Assembly (NCBI GenBank): GCA_965215845.1
Contig: CBDCEL010000004.1
Location: forward strand, 434,001-498,000
DNA: 64,000 bases
Source of the DNA: Aurantibacter_A sp965215845
GTDB taxonomy: Bacteria; Bacteroidota; Bacteroidia; Flavobacteriales; Flavobacteriaceae
Direction: 5' to 3'
A program made the translations under genes and the position numbers. This document shows, piece by piece, positions 43,403-52,235 of this stretch (the stretch's first letter is position 1; each line of letters starts with the position of its first letter). Below the pieces are notes generated by a model. It searched no databases. It saw only the letters and a list, made by a program, of their open reading frames with translations, and was not told the DNA's origin.

Positions 43403-44977
43403 TCATTTTTTGTAAATATCCTTCAACACCCACTCCAGTTCTGGATCCTTTTTTTGTAGTCTATCATTTTGGGTAGGAATGATTACTACGTCAGGTTTTA
43501 TTCCATAGCCGTTGGGTTCGGTCTTATGTAGAGTTTCGATTTGCATCATACCGAATTTCATGCGCACTTTTGAGTTGGGCAGTATAACATATTTCGATTG
43601 GCCGGCAACCGTTCCGTTATAACTTCCACCGGTTTCCTCGCCCACGAAAACTGCACGCTTGTTGGCGTGCAGGTTGGCCCCCAAAGTGGTGGATGCCGAG
43701 AAAGAATAGCCGTTGATCAGCACATAGATCTTTCCCTTGAAGCTATTTTGTTTTGGTTTTTTCATTTTGGCCTTGGTCAATCTGTAATAAAGTTGACCAT
43801 TTTCCTTCTTTGTGTGCAACAGGTCATAAATCAAAACACCAGGAGCTGCCAACAATCTGAATACTCCTCCAAAAAGACCGACTCCCTTCGTTGAAAACAT
43901 GGCCTTCGTGGCAGGTATTTTGGTTTTCGTCTCCGCATTGTTTATAAAACGAAATGGTTTTAAAGTCAAATAACCATATAAATTCTCGATTTCATCCAAG
44001 CTTCCCCCGCCATTGTCGCGAAGGTCTATAATCAAGTTCTTGCTTTTCGCCGAATCAATTTTTGCGAATATTTCTTTATAAAACCGTTTTTGATTGCCAT
44101 GTCCAAAACCCCTTATCTTCATATAGGCCACCGATCTGTCTTTGCCGATGAATTTAAAATTCCGCAAATAATGATTGCGATGGGGAACATAGCCCCTCTT
44201 TCTGCCCGCCTTTTTCTTTTCCCTCTTTTTTTCCTTGAAATCTTTTTTATCTATTTGGGAAGCTGTTTTTCGGTTTTTGGTCAGTGTGCTATCTTTTTTG
44301 CCTCCTTCTCCTTTTCCAATCCATCGAAACGTATGAAAGTAGATCGAATCGTTCTTCTTCAACAGTAGAATCAAGCTATCGCGAAATCCCTTTTCCGAAT
44401 AATGGAAATTCGAAAAATTTCTACCCACATACCGGTCATGATACGTCGTATTGAACCCATCCGAAGCGAAAAGACCTTTATATTTTTTAAGTAATTTTTT
44501 AGCGGATTCCTTGTCGACTGCCAAAACTTCATCCCCGACCAGGGTCGAGTCTTTTCCCATATTTTCCCTTATCCAAAGCCTGTCTTCCAAGACTTCAAAA
44601 TCAAGGTCATTGAATTCGAATTTCATCTTGTGCAGGGCCTTTAGCTGCTTATTGGTAAATCGTTTGGTTGGAGGCCTTGACATTAAATGCCCCTGCCGTA
44701 CCTCTTTCAAAACAGGGGCCAACCGTTCGTAGAACTCATTGCTACCCATAGGGCGGTCTATAGCATTTTTCAATGACGCAAATTTTGCGTCAAGTTCATC
44801 CTTATTGATATATTGATATAACTTTGGGTGAAAACGTTGCAATTGCGAATAGGCCTTATCGACATCTTCGTGAAGTTCGGAAACGGAATGAAGGCCAGAA
44901 ATCTGCGCATTGTACTTTTTAACGCTGGCACATGACGTGCAAATTACTAGCGTAAAGGCAAAAAGAATTCTCTTCAT
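43403..44977 (-). CDS. S41 C-terminal-processing-type protease lipoprotein with lysine-rich insert
   Basis: 524 aa exported serine protease. Lipobox is VICTSC. The tail-protease core is at about residues 280-480: IIDLRDNGGGSLDEIENLYGYL is the substrate cleft, the nucleophile Ser lies in INGYSFSASTT, and FVGEETGGS holds the third region. Between the N-terminal domain and the protease core is a strongly basic segment (about residues 220-265, many KK/RK pairs) not usual in the family. ATG 44977 starts at the signal peptide; longer starts to 45019 run into the divergent spacer. The neighbouring sulfatase is divergently transcribed. Role in the locus unclear. Confidence 0.86.
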   Translation of the reverse strand: MKRILFAFTLVICTSCASVKKYNAQISGLHSVSELHEDVDKAYSQLQRFHPKLYQYINKDELDAKFASLKNAIDRPMGSNEFYERLAPVLKEVRQGHLMSRPPTKRFTNKQLKALHKMKFEFNDLDFEVLEDRLWIRENMGKDSTLVGDEVLAVDKESAKKLLKKYKGLFASDGFNTTYHDRYVGRNFSNFHYSEKGFRDSLILLLKKNDSIYFHTFRWIGKGEGGKKDSTLTKNRKTASQIDKKDFKEKKREKKKAGRKRGYVPHRNHYLRNFKFIGKDRSVAYMKIRGFGHGNQKRFYKEIFAKIDSAKSKNLIIDLRDNGGGSLDEIENLYGYLTLKPFRFINNAETKTKIPATKAMFSTKGVGLFGGVFRLLAAPGVLIYDLLHTKKENGQLYYRLTKAKMKKPKQNSFKGKIYVLINGYSFSASTTLGANLHANKRAVFVGEETGGSYNGTVAGQSKYVILPNSKVRMKFGMMQIETLHKTEPNGYGIKPDVVIIPTQNDRLQKKDPELEWVLKDIYKK

Positions 44978-45030
44978 CACTTCAAAGCTACTACTTATGG
45001 TCATTTTTGTACACCGCATTCACAATTATT

Positions 45031-45048
45031 GTTATAGATAGCTATAAC
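45031..45048. promoter_or_regulatory. Perfect inverted repeat GTTATAG-N4-CTATAAC
   Basis: An 18-bp dyad in the 126-bp spacer between the divergent S41 protease and sulfatase genes. Position and symmetry fit a dimeric regulator's operator controlling one or both; a TATATTTG box resembling the Bacteroidota -7 element lies at 45074-45081. The binding protein is not identifiable. Confidence 0.45.
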
Positions 45049-45103
45049 GACTAGCAATGTCCTACTCCTTTTCTATATTTGAAAGAGGCAATAAAACAAA
45101 AAT

Positions 45104-46921
45104 GTGAAACTCACAACACATCTCACTCTTCGACTTACATTACTTCTGGGAAGCCTACTTTTGACTTCCTCTTGCAAGGAAGGTCGAACCGAAGAGGAAA
45201 GCTCAAATATCAGACCAAACGTTATTTTGATCGTGACCGACGATCAAGGCTATGGCGATTTGGGATATCATGGAAATCCGATTGTCAAAACACCGAATTT
45301 AGATGCTTTTGCAAAGCAATATTTCGAATTGACCAACTTTCATGTGGGCACGACCTGCACCCCTACAAGAGCCGGTATCATGACGGGTAGAAACGCCAAT
45401 AGAAACAACGCCTGGCATACCATCGCCGGCTGCTCCATTTTATTGGAAGATGAAGAAACCATAGCCGAGGTCTTTCAACGAAATGGTTACCGAACCGGCA
45501 TGCTGGGCAAATGGCACTTGGGCGATAATTATCCGTACCGGCCACATGACAGAGGGTTTCAAGATGCTTTTTATCATGGTGGGGGCGGGGTACAGCAAAC
45601 TCCCGATTATTGGAACAACGACTACTTCGACGACACCTATTTTAGAAATGGGGTTCCTGAAAAGACAAAAGGATATTGCACGGACGTCTGGTTTGACGAG
45701 GCGATCGCCTATACCCAAAAACAGCGCGACGAACCTTTCTTTATGTACCTGGCCCTGAACGCCGCACACGGACCGTTCAATGTTCCTGCTTCATATGCCG
45801 AAATGTACGAGAATGCCCCACTCACCGATATCCAAAAGAGATTCTATGGAATGGTCACCAATATCGATGACAATTTCGGGAGGCTTATAAACCATCTTGA
45901 GGATTCAAACCAATTCGACGACACAATTATCATTTTTACCACGGACAATGGCACGGCAAGAGGAATCGCAAAAGCCAAAGAAACGGGCGAGGTATTTGGC
46001 TACAATGCGGGGTTACGCGGTATAAAGGGAAGTCATTATGACGGTGGACATAAGGTACCCTTCTTCATTAGTTGGCCCAATGGCGCGATCATGCAGCAAG
46101 CCCAAAGCAATCAATTGGTCGCCCATGTCGATTTGTTGCCCACTTTGGCGGAACTCGCAAATATTCCATTCTCACCTAAAAAAGAACTGGATGGTACGAG
46201 CATGGCCGCTGTATTAAAAGGCCAAGAAACCAACTCCAACAGAATGCTGGTTATCGATACCCAACGAAATCAGTTACCAGAGAAAGGAAAAAGTCCTGCG
46301 GTAATGCAAGGTGAATGGCGTTTGGTCAATGGTATAGAACTATACAATACTTCTGAAGATCAAGGGCAAGAAAACGATATTGCGCAAGACCATCCGGAAC
46401 GGGTTAGTGAAATGCAGGATTTTTATGAAAATTGGTGGACGAGCATCCAACCCGATATCAGATATGCCGAAATTCCATTGGGGCACCAAGAGGCCAATCC
46501 GGTTTTGATAACAGCCCATGACATGCATACGAAAAACAACCTTCCGTGGAATCAAGTCCAAATCAGAAAAGGCGAGGCCAATCCAGATGGTTATTACAGC
46601 ATAAATGTCGTTGAGGAAGGCGCGTATCTTTTCAAGTTATATCGCTATTCGCCCGAATCAAAATTGGCATTGAATGCCTCACCAAATCGAGTTGAAGAAA
46701 CAATTTTCATGAACGGCTTGCCCGAGGGCAAGGTAATTAACATCGCAAAAGGAGTGATAGAAATCGGGGGCAACACCATTGAGGCCAATCTTGAAGATCA
46801 TTCTCGATTCATTGGCGTGAAAGCGAACCTGACCAAAGGAAGCCATGAATTGAAAAGCAAATTTTTGACCTCAGATGGCGTCGAGTTCGCCGCTTATTAC
46901 ACAGAAATCGAAAAAATATAA
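45104..46921 (+). CDS. S1-family sulfatase lipoprotein (CTPTR)
   Basis: 605 aa exported sulfatase. The start is GTG 45104, the only start that gives the full lipoprotein leader (LLLTSSC). Metal site VTDDQGYGDLGYHG, formylglycine motif CTPTR (Cys85) with AGIMTGR, GKWHLGDN and FTTDNGTARG are intact. The catalytic region ends at about 430 and is followed by a beta-rich C-terminal part of about 150 residues. The architecture resembles the CSPTR sulfatase at 26778. The next sulfatase begins 3 bp downstream, so this and two further genes form one operon. Substrate unknown. Confidence 0.9.
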   Translation: MKLTTHLTLRLTLLLGSLLLTSSCKEGRTEEESSNIRPNVILIVTDDQGYGDLGYHGNPIVKTPNLDAFAKQYFELTNFHVGTTCTPTRAGIMTGRNANRNNAWHTIAGCSILLEDEETIAEVFQRNGYRTGMLGKWHLGDNYPYRPHDRGFQDAFYHGGGGVQQTPDYWNNDYFDDTYFRNGVPEKTKGYCTDVWFDEAIAYTQKQRDEPFFMYLALNAAHGPFNVPASYAEMYENAPLTDIQKRFYGMVTNIDDNFGRLINHLEDSNQFDDTIIIFTTDNGTARGIAKAKETGEVFGYNAGLRGIKGSHYDGGHKVPFFISWPNGAIMQQAQSNQLVAHVDLLPTLAELANIPFSPKKELDGTSMAAVLKGQETNSNRMLVIDTQRNQLPEKGKSPAVMQGEWRLVNGIELYNTSEDQGQENDIAQDHPERVSEMQDFYENWWTSIQPDIRYAEIPLGHQEANPVLITAHDMHTKNNLPWNQVQIRKGEANPDGYYSINVVEEGAYLFKLYRYSPESKLALNASPNRVEETIFMNGLPEGKVINIAKGVIEIGGNTIEANLEDHSRFIGVKANLTKGSHELKSKFLTSDGVEFAAYYTEIEKI

Positions 46922-46924
46922 CCC

Positions 46925-48436
46925 ATGCAAAAATTGACCGTTCTGCTTTTGCTGTTGACACTTTTGTCGTGTAAGGAGGAGCAAAAAAAAGAACCAAAAA
47001 AACCGAATTTCGTTTTTGTCTTCGCAGATGACATGACCTATACAGCGGTCAATGCCCTGGGCAATTCCGAAATCAAGACACCCCATATCAATCGCTTTGT
47101 CGATCAAGGAACGACTTTTACCCATACCTATAATATGGGTGCATGGAACGGTGCGGTTTGCGTTGCCTCAAGGGCAATGATCATTTCCGGTAGAAGTGTT
47201 TGGGACGTCAATAAATTTCGCCAAGGATGGAAGGAGGGTAAGGATTATGACAAAACATGGGGCAAGCTTATGGAAAGGGCAGGCTACGACACCTATATGA
47301 CCGGTAAATGGCATGTGGATGCACCCGCCGATAGTGTATTCCAAAATGTGGTTCATGTACGCCCAGGAATGCCCAGAGACTCCTGGAGTCATCAAGGTAC
47401 CATTCCGATAATCAATGAAATGATCGAAAACGGCAAGTCTGAAGAAGAAATTCGAGCTGTGGGTTATAATCGGCCATTAAGCGAGAGCGATACCGCATGG
47501 TCGGCGACTGACAAGAAATTTGGAGGTTTTTGGCAAGGCGGGAAGCACTGGAGCGAAGTCTTGAAAGACGATGCTTTGGGCTTTATCGAGCAGACAAAAA
47601 ACAGCAATAATCCATTTTTTATGTATTTGGCCTTCAACGCCCCGCACGACCCGAGACAAGCTCCCCAGCGGTTTTTGGATATGTATCCGCTTGAAAAGAT
47701 CAGTGTGCCCAAAAGCTTTTTGCCCATGTATCCTTTTAAGGACAGTATTGGGAATGGCCCTGATTTGAGGGATGAGGCGTTGGGTCCTTTTCCGCGTACC
47801 GAATATGCCGTCAAAAAACACATTCAAGAATACTACGCCTTGATTACCCATTTAGACGAACAAATCGGCGGCATTTTGGACGCCTTGGAAGCAACGGGAA
47901 AAATGAACAATACATATATCGTTTTTACGGCCGACCATGGTTTGGCCGTCGGGCGACACGGATTATTGGGTAAACAAACCCAGTTTGATCACAGTATCAG
48001 GCCTCCCTTTATGATCATGGGTCCCAATGTGCCCGCTGGTAAAAAAGTAGATGCCGACATTTATTTACAGGATGCCATGGCGACAAGCCTAGAGCTCGCC
48101 GGAATCGAGAAACCCGATTATGTGTTCTTCAATAGTATCATGGGCCTAATCGACGGGAGTAAAACCAAGGGCAATTACGAGGCGATTTACAATGGGTATG
48201 TCGATTTGCAACGGATGATCCGTAAAGATGGACATAAATTGATTGTCTATCCGAAGTTGAACAAAATTCTGTTATTCGACCTGAACAAGGATCCAGAAGA
48301 AATGAATGACCTGGCCAAACTTCCCGAACAGCAGGAAAGAGTCGAAACCCTGTTCAACCAACTCTTGAAACTGCAACAAGAAATGAACGACCCGCTGGAT
48401 ATTTCACAGGTTTTGAAACAAAGATCAAAACGTTAA
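46925..48436 (+). CDS. S1-family sulfatase lipoprotein (CVASR)
   Basis: 503 aa exported sulfatase, closer to choline-sulfatase/iduronate-2-sulfatase-like members. Lipobox is LLSC, metal site FADDMTYTAVN, and formylglycine motif CVASR (Cys79) in the Ala variant of the consensus, followed by AMIISGRS. GKWHVD and TADHGLAVGRHGLLGK (about residue 337) are conserved second-shell segments. It starts 3 bp after the CTPTR sulfatase, so the two probably act on the same polymer at different positions. A Tat-signal Gfo/Idh/MocA gene follows after 23 bp. Confidence 0.9.
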   Translation: MQKLTVLLLLLTLLSCKEEQKKEPKKPNFVFVFADDMTYTAVNALGNSEIKTPHINRFVDQGTTFTHTYNMGAWNGAVCVASRAMIISGRSVWDVNKFRQGWKEGKDYDKTWGKLMERAGYDTYMTGKWHVDAPADSVFQNVVHVRPGMPRDSWSHQGTIPIINEMIENGKSEEEIRAVGYNRPLSESDTAWSATDKKFGGFWQGGKHWSEVLKDDALGFIEQTKNSNNPFFMYLAFNAPHDPRQAPQRFLDMYPLEKISVPKSFLPMYPFKDSIGNGPDLRDEALGPFPRTEYAVKKHIQEYYALITHLDEQIGGILDALEATGKMNNTYIVFTADHGLAVGRHGLLGKQTQFDHSIRPPFMIMGPNVPAGKKVDADIYLQDAMATSLELAGIEKPDYVFFNSIMGLIDGSKTKGNYEAIYNGYVDLQRMIRKDGHKLIVYPKLNKILLFDLNKDPEEMNDLAKLPEQQERVETLFNQLLKLQQEMNDPLDISQVLKQRSKR

Positions 48437-48459
48437 GCGTAAAAATTAAAATCATCCTC

Positions 48460-49773
48460 ATGAAGAAAACGACCGATACCAAAAACAGACTGTCACGCAG
48501 ATCTTTTATCACGAGAACGGCACTTACCGCTGGGGCCATTACAATCATCCCAAGACATGTGTTGGGCAAAGGATTTGTTTCCCCTAGCGATAAAATCAAC
48601 CTTGGCTTCATCGGTCTCGGTAAGCAAAGTGGTGGGCTTGCCAGAAGGTTCATTGCGGAAACCCAGGCACAGATCGTGGCAGGCTGCGACGTCTGGTCAA
48701 CAAAACGCGACTGGTTCAAAAAACATGTGGGAAAGCAGTATGCAAAGGAACGGAAACAAAAAGGTTACGACAGTGTCGAGCTCTATGACGACTACAAAGC
48801 GTTGTTGGAAAGAAAAGATATTGATGCCGTTGTAATTGCCACACCCGATCACTGGCATGCACTTATGGGTATCGACGCCTTGAACGCAGGTAAACATGTT
48901 TACCTGGAGAAGCCTTTGACCCATCGAATTTCAGAGGGAATCGAATTGGTCGATACGGTGAACAAAACAGGATTAACCTTACAGACGGGCAGTATGCAAC
49001 GCTCGAGCAAAAATTTTAGAAAGGCGTGTGAACTGGTGAGAAATGGGTATTTGGGGGAAATCACCAAAGTATTGGTCAATGTTGGCGATCCTGCAATCGA
49101 TTACGACTTGGAGGAAGAAGAAACTCCGGCAGAAGTAGATTGGAACAAATGGTGTGGGCCGGCCCCCCTATTGGCCTACAACCATCGATTGGCGCCCTCA
49201 AAAAACAATGTTGATTTTTGGCCTGATTGGCGAAAGTTCAAGGAAGTTGGCGGGGGAATTCTTTGTGACTGGGGTGCGCATATGTTCGATATCGCCCAGT
49301 GGGGATTGGGAATGGATGATTCGGGGCCGGTGCGTTATTTGCCCCCAGAGGATAAAACCGCCGTACGAGGGTTACGAATGTTCTACGAAAACGGAATTGA
49401 AATGATACACGAAGATTTTGGTCGGGGTTGGGGTGTGAGATTTATCGGTTCAGAAGGCAGTTTGGATGTCAGCCGCTCTTATTTAGAGGCCACCCCCGCT
49501 ACCATTCTTACCGCAGAATTGAAAGATTCCGATATGCGCTTGTATGACTCGGGCGGCAATCATTATAAAGATTGGCTCGATGCCATAAGAAACAATACAA
49601 GGCCCCTATGCGATGTCGAAACCGGACACCGTTCGTCTTCGATTTGCAACATAGCCAATATTGCTTACCAACTTGGTAGGGATTTGCAATGGAATCCACG
49701 GGAAGAGCACTTCATGGGGGATGCGGAAGCCAATGCGTTACGCTCGAGAAATAATCGCAATTACGAAAACTAG
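48460..49773 (+). CDS. Tat-exported Gfo/Idh/MocA oxidoreductase, second copy
   Basis: 437 aa. The Tat leader is LSRRSFITRTALTAGAI. The Rossmann motif IGLGKQSGGLA is at about residues 50-60, the substrate motif is a standard EKP (VYLEKPLTHRI), and TPDHWHALMGID and GGGILCDWGAHMFD complete the family picture. It shares the exported architecture of the 38332 gene but differs at the E/QKP position, so the two are likely to have different substrates. It is third in a sulfatase-sulfatase-oxidoreductase operon. The stop overlaps that of the convergent amidohydrolase by 4 bp. Confidence 0.88.
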   Translation: MKKTTDTKNRLSRRSFITRTALTAGAITIIPRHVLGKGFVSPSDKINLGFIGLGKQSGGLARRFIAETQAQIVAGCDVWSTKRDWFKKHVGKQYAKERKQKGYDSVELYDDYKALLERKDIDAVVIATPDHWHALMGIDALNAGKHVYLEKPLTHRISEGIELVDTVNKTGLTLQTGSMQRSSKNFRKACELVRNGYLGEITKVLVNVGDPAIDYDLEEEETPAEVDWNKWCGPAPLLAYNHRLAPSKNNVDFWPDWRKFKEVGGGILCDWGAHMFDIAQWGLGMDDSGPVRYLPPEDKTAVRGLRMFYENGIEMIHEDFGRGWGVRFIGSEGSLDVSRSYLEATPATILTAELKDSDMRLYDSGGNHYKDWLDAIRNNTRPLCDVETGHRSSSICNIANIAYQLGRDLQWNPREEHFMGDAEANALRSRNNRNYEN

Positions 49774-50597
49774 AGTTTGTAGAAGGCCACTGCATTTTCG
49801 CCCATAATCGCTTTTTGTTCCGTGTCATTCAACGAACCGATAAAATCGGTCACCAATTTTTTGACCTCGGCATATGTGCCGGCCACAAGACAGACCGGCC
49901 AATCGGATCCATACATGATCCGGCTAGGGCCGAAAGCGTTCAACACCAAATCCATATAGGGGTTGATCTGCTGGGGTTTCCAAGCATCATAGTCAGCCTC
50001 GGTTATCATTCCCGATAGTTTGCAATAGACGTTTTCTTGTTTTGCAATCTCTTTCATCAAAACGGCCCATCCATCGAAAAACCCGTCTTTGATATAAGGC
50101 TTCGCAATGTGATCGATTACGAATTTCTGATGTGGAAATTGCTTTACGAATTCCAGGGTTGCTCCCAACTGGTGCGGAAATATCAAAATGTCATAGGTAT
50201 AGCCATACTTTTCCAAATAGGAGATTCCCCTTAGAAATTCTTTCCGCATCAAAAAGTTATGATCCGCCTCGCCTTGAACCACATGGCGCCAACCCTTTAG
50301 TTTCTTCTGGGGATGGTATTCCTCCAAAACGGAATCAATCGATTCTGAACGGAGGTCTGCCCACCCGACAACGCCCTTAATGAAATCGTTTTCGTTCGCA
50401 AGCCCGAGCAAAAAATCAGTCTCCGCCAAGGTCTGATCCGCCTGGACCGCCACACAACCATCAACTCCGTTTTCCGAGTAGACCGTGCTCAAATCCGAGG
50501 GCAAAAAATCCTTTCTTATGACCGCCATGTTGTCGTCGATCCAAATGTGTTTTACGGGTTCATATTTCCAAAAGTGTTGATGTGAGTCGATTGTCAT
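49770..50597 (-). CDS. Amidohydrolase, L-fucono/L-galactono-lactonase-type (COG3618)
   Basis: 275 aa cytoplasmic TIM-barrel amidohydrolase. SHQHFWKY at the N-terminus, FVIDHIAKP at about residue 162 and RIMYGSDWPVC at about 234 are the signatures of the COG3618 lactonase group, which hydrolyses L-fucono-1,4/1,5-, L-galactono- and L-rhamnono-lactones to the free acids. It is last in the minus-strand sugar-acid block, 21 bp after uxaB. It fits as the entry step to both the fuconate and galactonate routes described for this region. Substrate range is inferred from family and context. Confidence 0.85.
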   Translation of the reverse strand: MTIDSHQHFWKYEPVKHIWIDDNMAVIRKDFLPSDLSTVYSENGVDGCVAVQADQTLAETDFLLGLANENDFIKGVVGWADLRSESIDSVLEEYHPQKKLKGWRHVVQGEADHNFLMRKEFLRGISYLEKYGYTYDILIFPHQLGATLEFVKQFPHQKFVIDHIAKPYIKDGFFDGWAVLMKEIAKQENVYCKLSGMITEADYDAWKPQQINPYMDLVLNAFGPSRIMYGSDWPVCLVAGTYAEVKKLVTDFIGSLNDTEQKAIMGENAVAFYKL

Positions 50598-50618
50598 GTC
50601 TTAATTATTTACCCAAAT

Positions 50619-52079
50619 TTACAACGTAGCCAAAGATGCCTTTATCCCCAGGGTCTCAATATTTTTTATGTTGGCCGAAACTTGTTCCACCAGACCTGCG
50701 AAGCGGGTCAAATCTTGACCCCAAATTTCGGTGTTCGATAAAATCGACGCCACGGCTTCCGGCAATGAAATTTCAGCTTTGTCCAATGCTTTATAAGCAG
50801 CTACAAAATAGCCAAGTACTTTGGCATCATCCTTCAAATCAATAGATTTTCCCTTGAATTCTCCCTTATAAAAACGAATCAAAGCCGATAGTCCGAAAAC
50901 AATTCGCTTTGGAAGCTCCTTATCCTTATTGTAATAATCTATAAGTGATGGGAGCAATCTAGTTACAAATTTAGAAGTACTATTTAACGAAATACTTATC
51001 AATTGATGTTTTAAGAGTGGATTTCTAAAACGATCTAAAACATCCGAAATAAACCTTTTCTTGACCGATTCTGGAAAATTTAAAGTCGTATTGACCTCAT
51101 CGCACAACAACAATTCTACAAAATCGCAGATGCTATCATCATCCATGGCATCATTCACAAAACGGATTCCGGCCAAATAGCCAACCGGTACCATTGCGGT
51201 ATGTGCCCCATTCAAAATGCGCACTTTCATTTCTCGATACCGTACAAGGTCATCCACCAATTCGACATTTAAGTCCGTTTGGGCAAACGGGAGCTCTTGT
51301 TGAACAATTTCATGGCCCTGAATGACCCAACTATGGTAATACTCCCCAGCTACCAAAAGTTGGTCATCGTACCCTAGCGCTTTGTGAATCTTTTCGGCAC
51401 GATCTTTTGGATAGCCCGAAACAATCCGATCTACCAAAGTGTTGCAGAAATGATTGGCCGAATTTATCCAGGCGTTGAATTCGCTTCCCAACAACCAGTG
51501 TTCGGCATACTTCAGTATCGTCCTTTTCAGTTCGATACCATTATTCTCGATTAGCTCACAAGGCAATAAAATCAGTCCCTTGGTCTCATCCCCTTCAAAG
51601 AATTGAAATCGATGGTACAGCCACCTCGTCAATTTGGCAGGAAATTCCTTGGGAGGATTATCATCCAAAGCATCCTCTGCATTGAATTTGATACCTGCCT
51701 CGGTGGTATTTGAAACCACAAACCGCAAATCAGCATGCTCTGCCAACCGCAAATAGGCATCCCAATCTGAATAAGGGTTTAGTACTTCTTGCACACAATC
51801 GATCAATTGTTTGTTGGCAACCAATTCACCACTTTTAATACCATCCAAAACAACCGTGAAAAGTCCATCTTGCGATTTCAGTTCCCGATAATCCCCACGT
51901 TCAGTGGGTTTCACTACTACCACTCCCCCGTTGAAATCGGTTTCTTCATTTAAAACTTGTACCATCCAATCGACAAAGGCACGAAGAAAATTACCCCCGC
52001 CAAATTGAACTATTTTTAACGGTAAGTGCTTTGGTCTGTCTACGATGTTTCGATTTAGTTGATGCATTTCTGAAATCAT
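50619..52079 (-). CDS. uxaB: Tagaturonate reductase (altronate oxidoreductase)
   Basis: 486 aa NAD-dependent polyol/mannitol-dehydrogenase-type enzyme. IVQFGGGNFLRAFVDWMVQ (about residues 24-42) is the uxaB signature; FVVSNTTEAGI and NGAHTAMVPVGYLAG carry the cofactor and catalytic Lys/Asn region. It reduces D-tagaturonate to D-altronate in the galacturonate and L-galactonate routes. No UxaC isomerase is present in the window, while an LgoD-like dehydrogenase is, which favours L-galactonate as the source of tagaturonate here. It lies 21 bp upstream of the lactonase. Confidence 0.92.
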   Translation of the reverse strand: MISEMHQLNRNIVDRPKHLPLKIVQFGGGNFLRAFVDWMVQVLNEETDFNGGVVVVKPTERGDYRELKSQDGLFTVVLDGIKSGELVANKQLIDCVQEVLNPYSDWDAYLRLAEHADLRFVVSNTTEAGIKFNAEDALDDNPPKEFPAKLTRWLYHRFQFFEGDETKGLILLPCELIENNGIELKRTILKYAEHWLLGSEFNAWINSANHFCNTLVDRIVSGYPKDRAEKIHKALGYDDQLLVAGEYYHSWVIQGHEIVQQELPFAQTDLNVELVDDLVRYREMKVRILNGAHTAMVPVGYLAGIRFVNDAMDDDSICDFVELLLCDEVNTTLNFPESVKKRFISDVLDRFRNPLLKHQLISISLNSTSKFVTRLLPSLIDYYNKDKELPKRIVFGLSALIRFYKGEFKGKSIDLKDDAKVLGYFVAAYKALDKAEISLPEAVASILSNTEIWGQDLTRFAGLVEQVSANIKNIETLGIKASLATL

Positions 52080-52235
52080 AAAACCTTAAAGATAATGGCG
52101 GAATTGGTAATCACAATTCAAAATACCATGAAATAATGTATCATTGGATCAAATCACCTTGCCAAAAGAGAATCTTATCAATATTGGTCTACCAGCGAGT
52201 TACGGCAAATGGAAAGAAGCACCTTGGTCGGGGGG

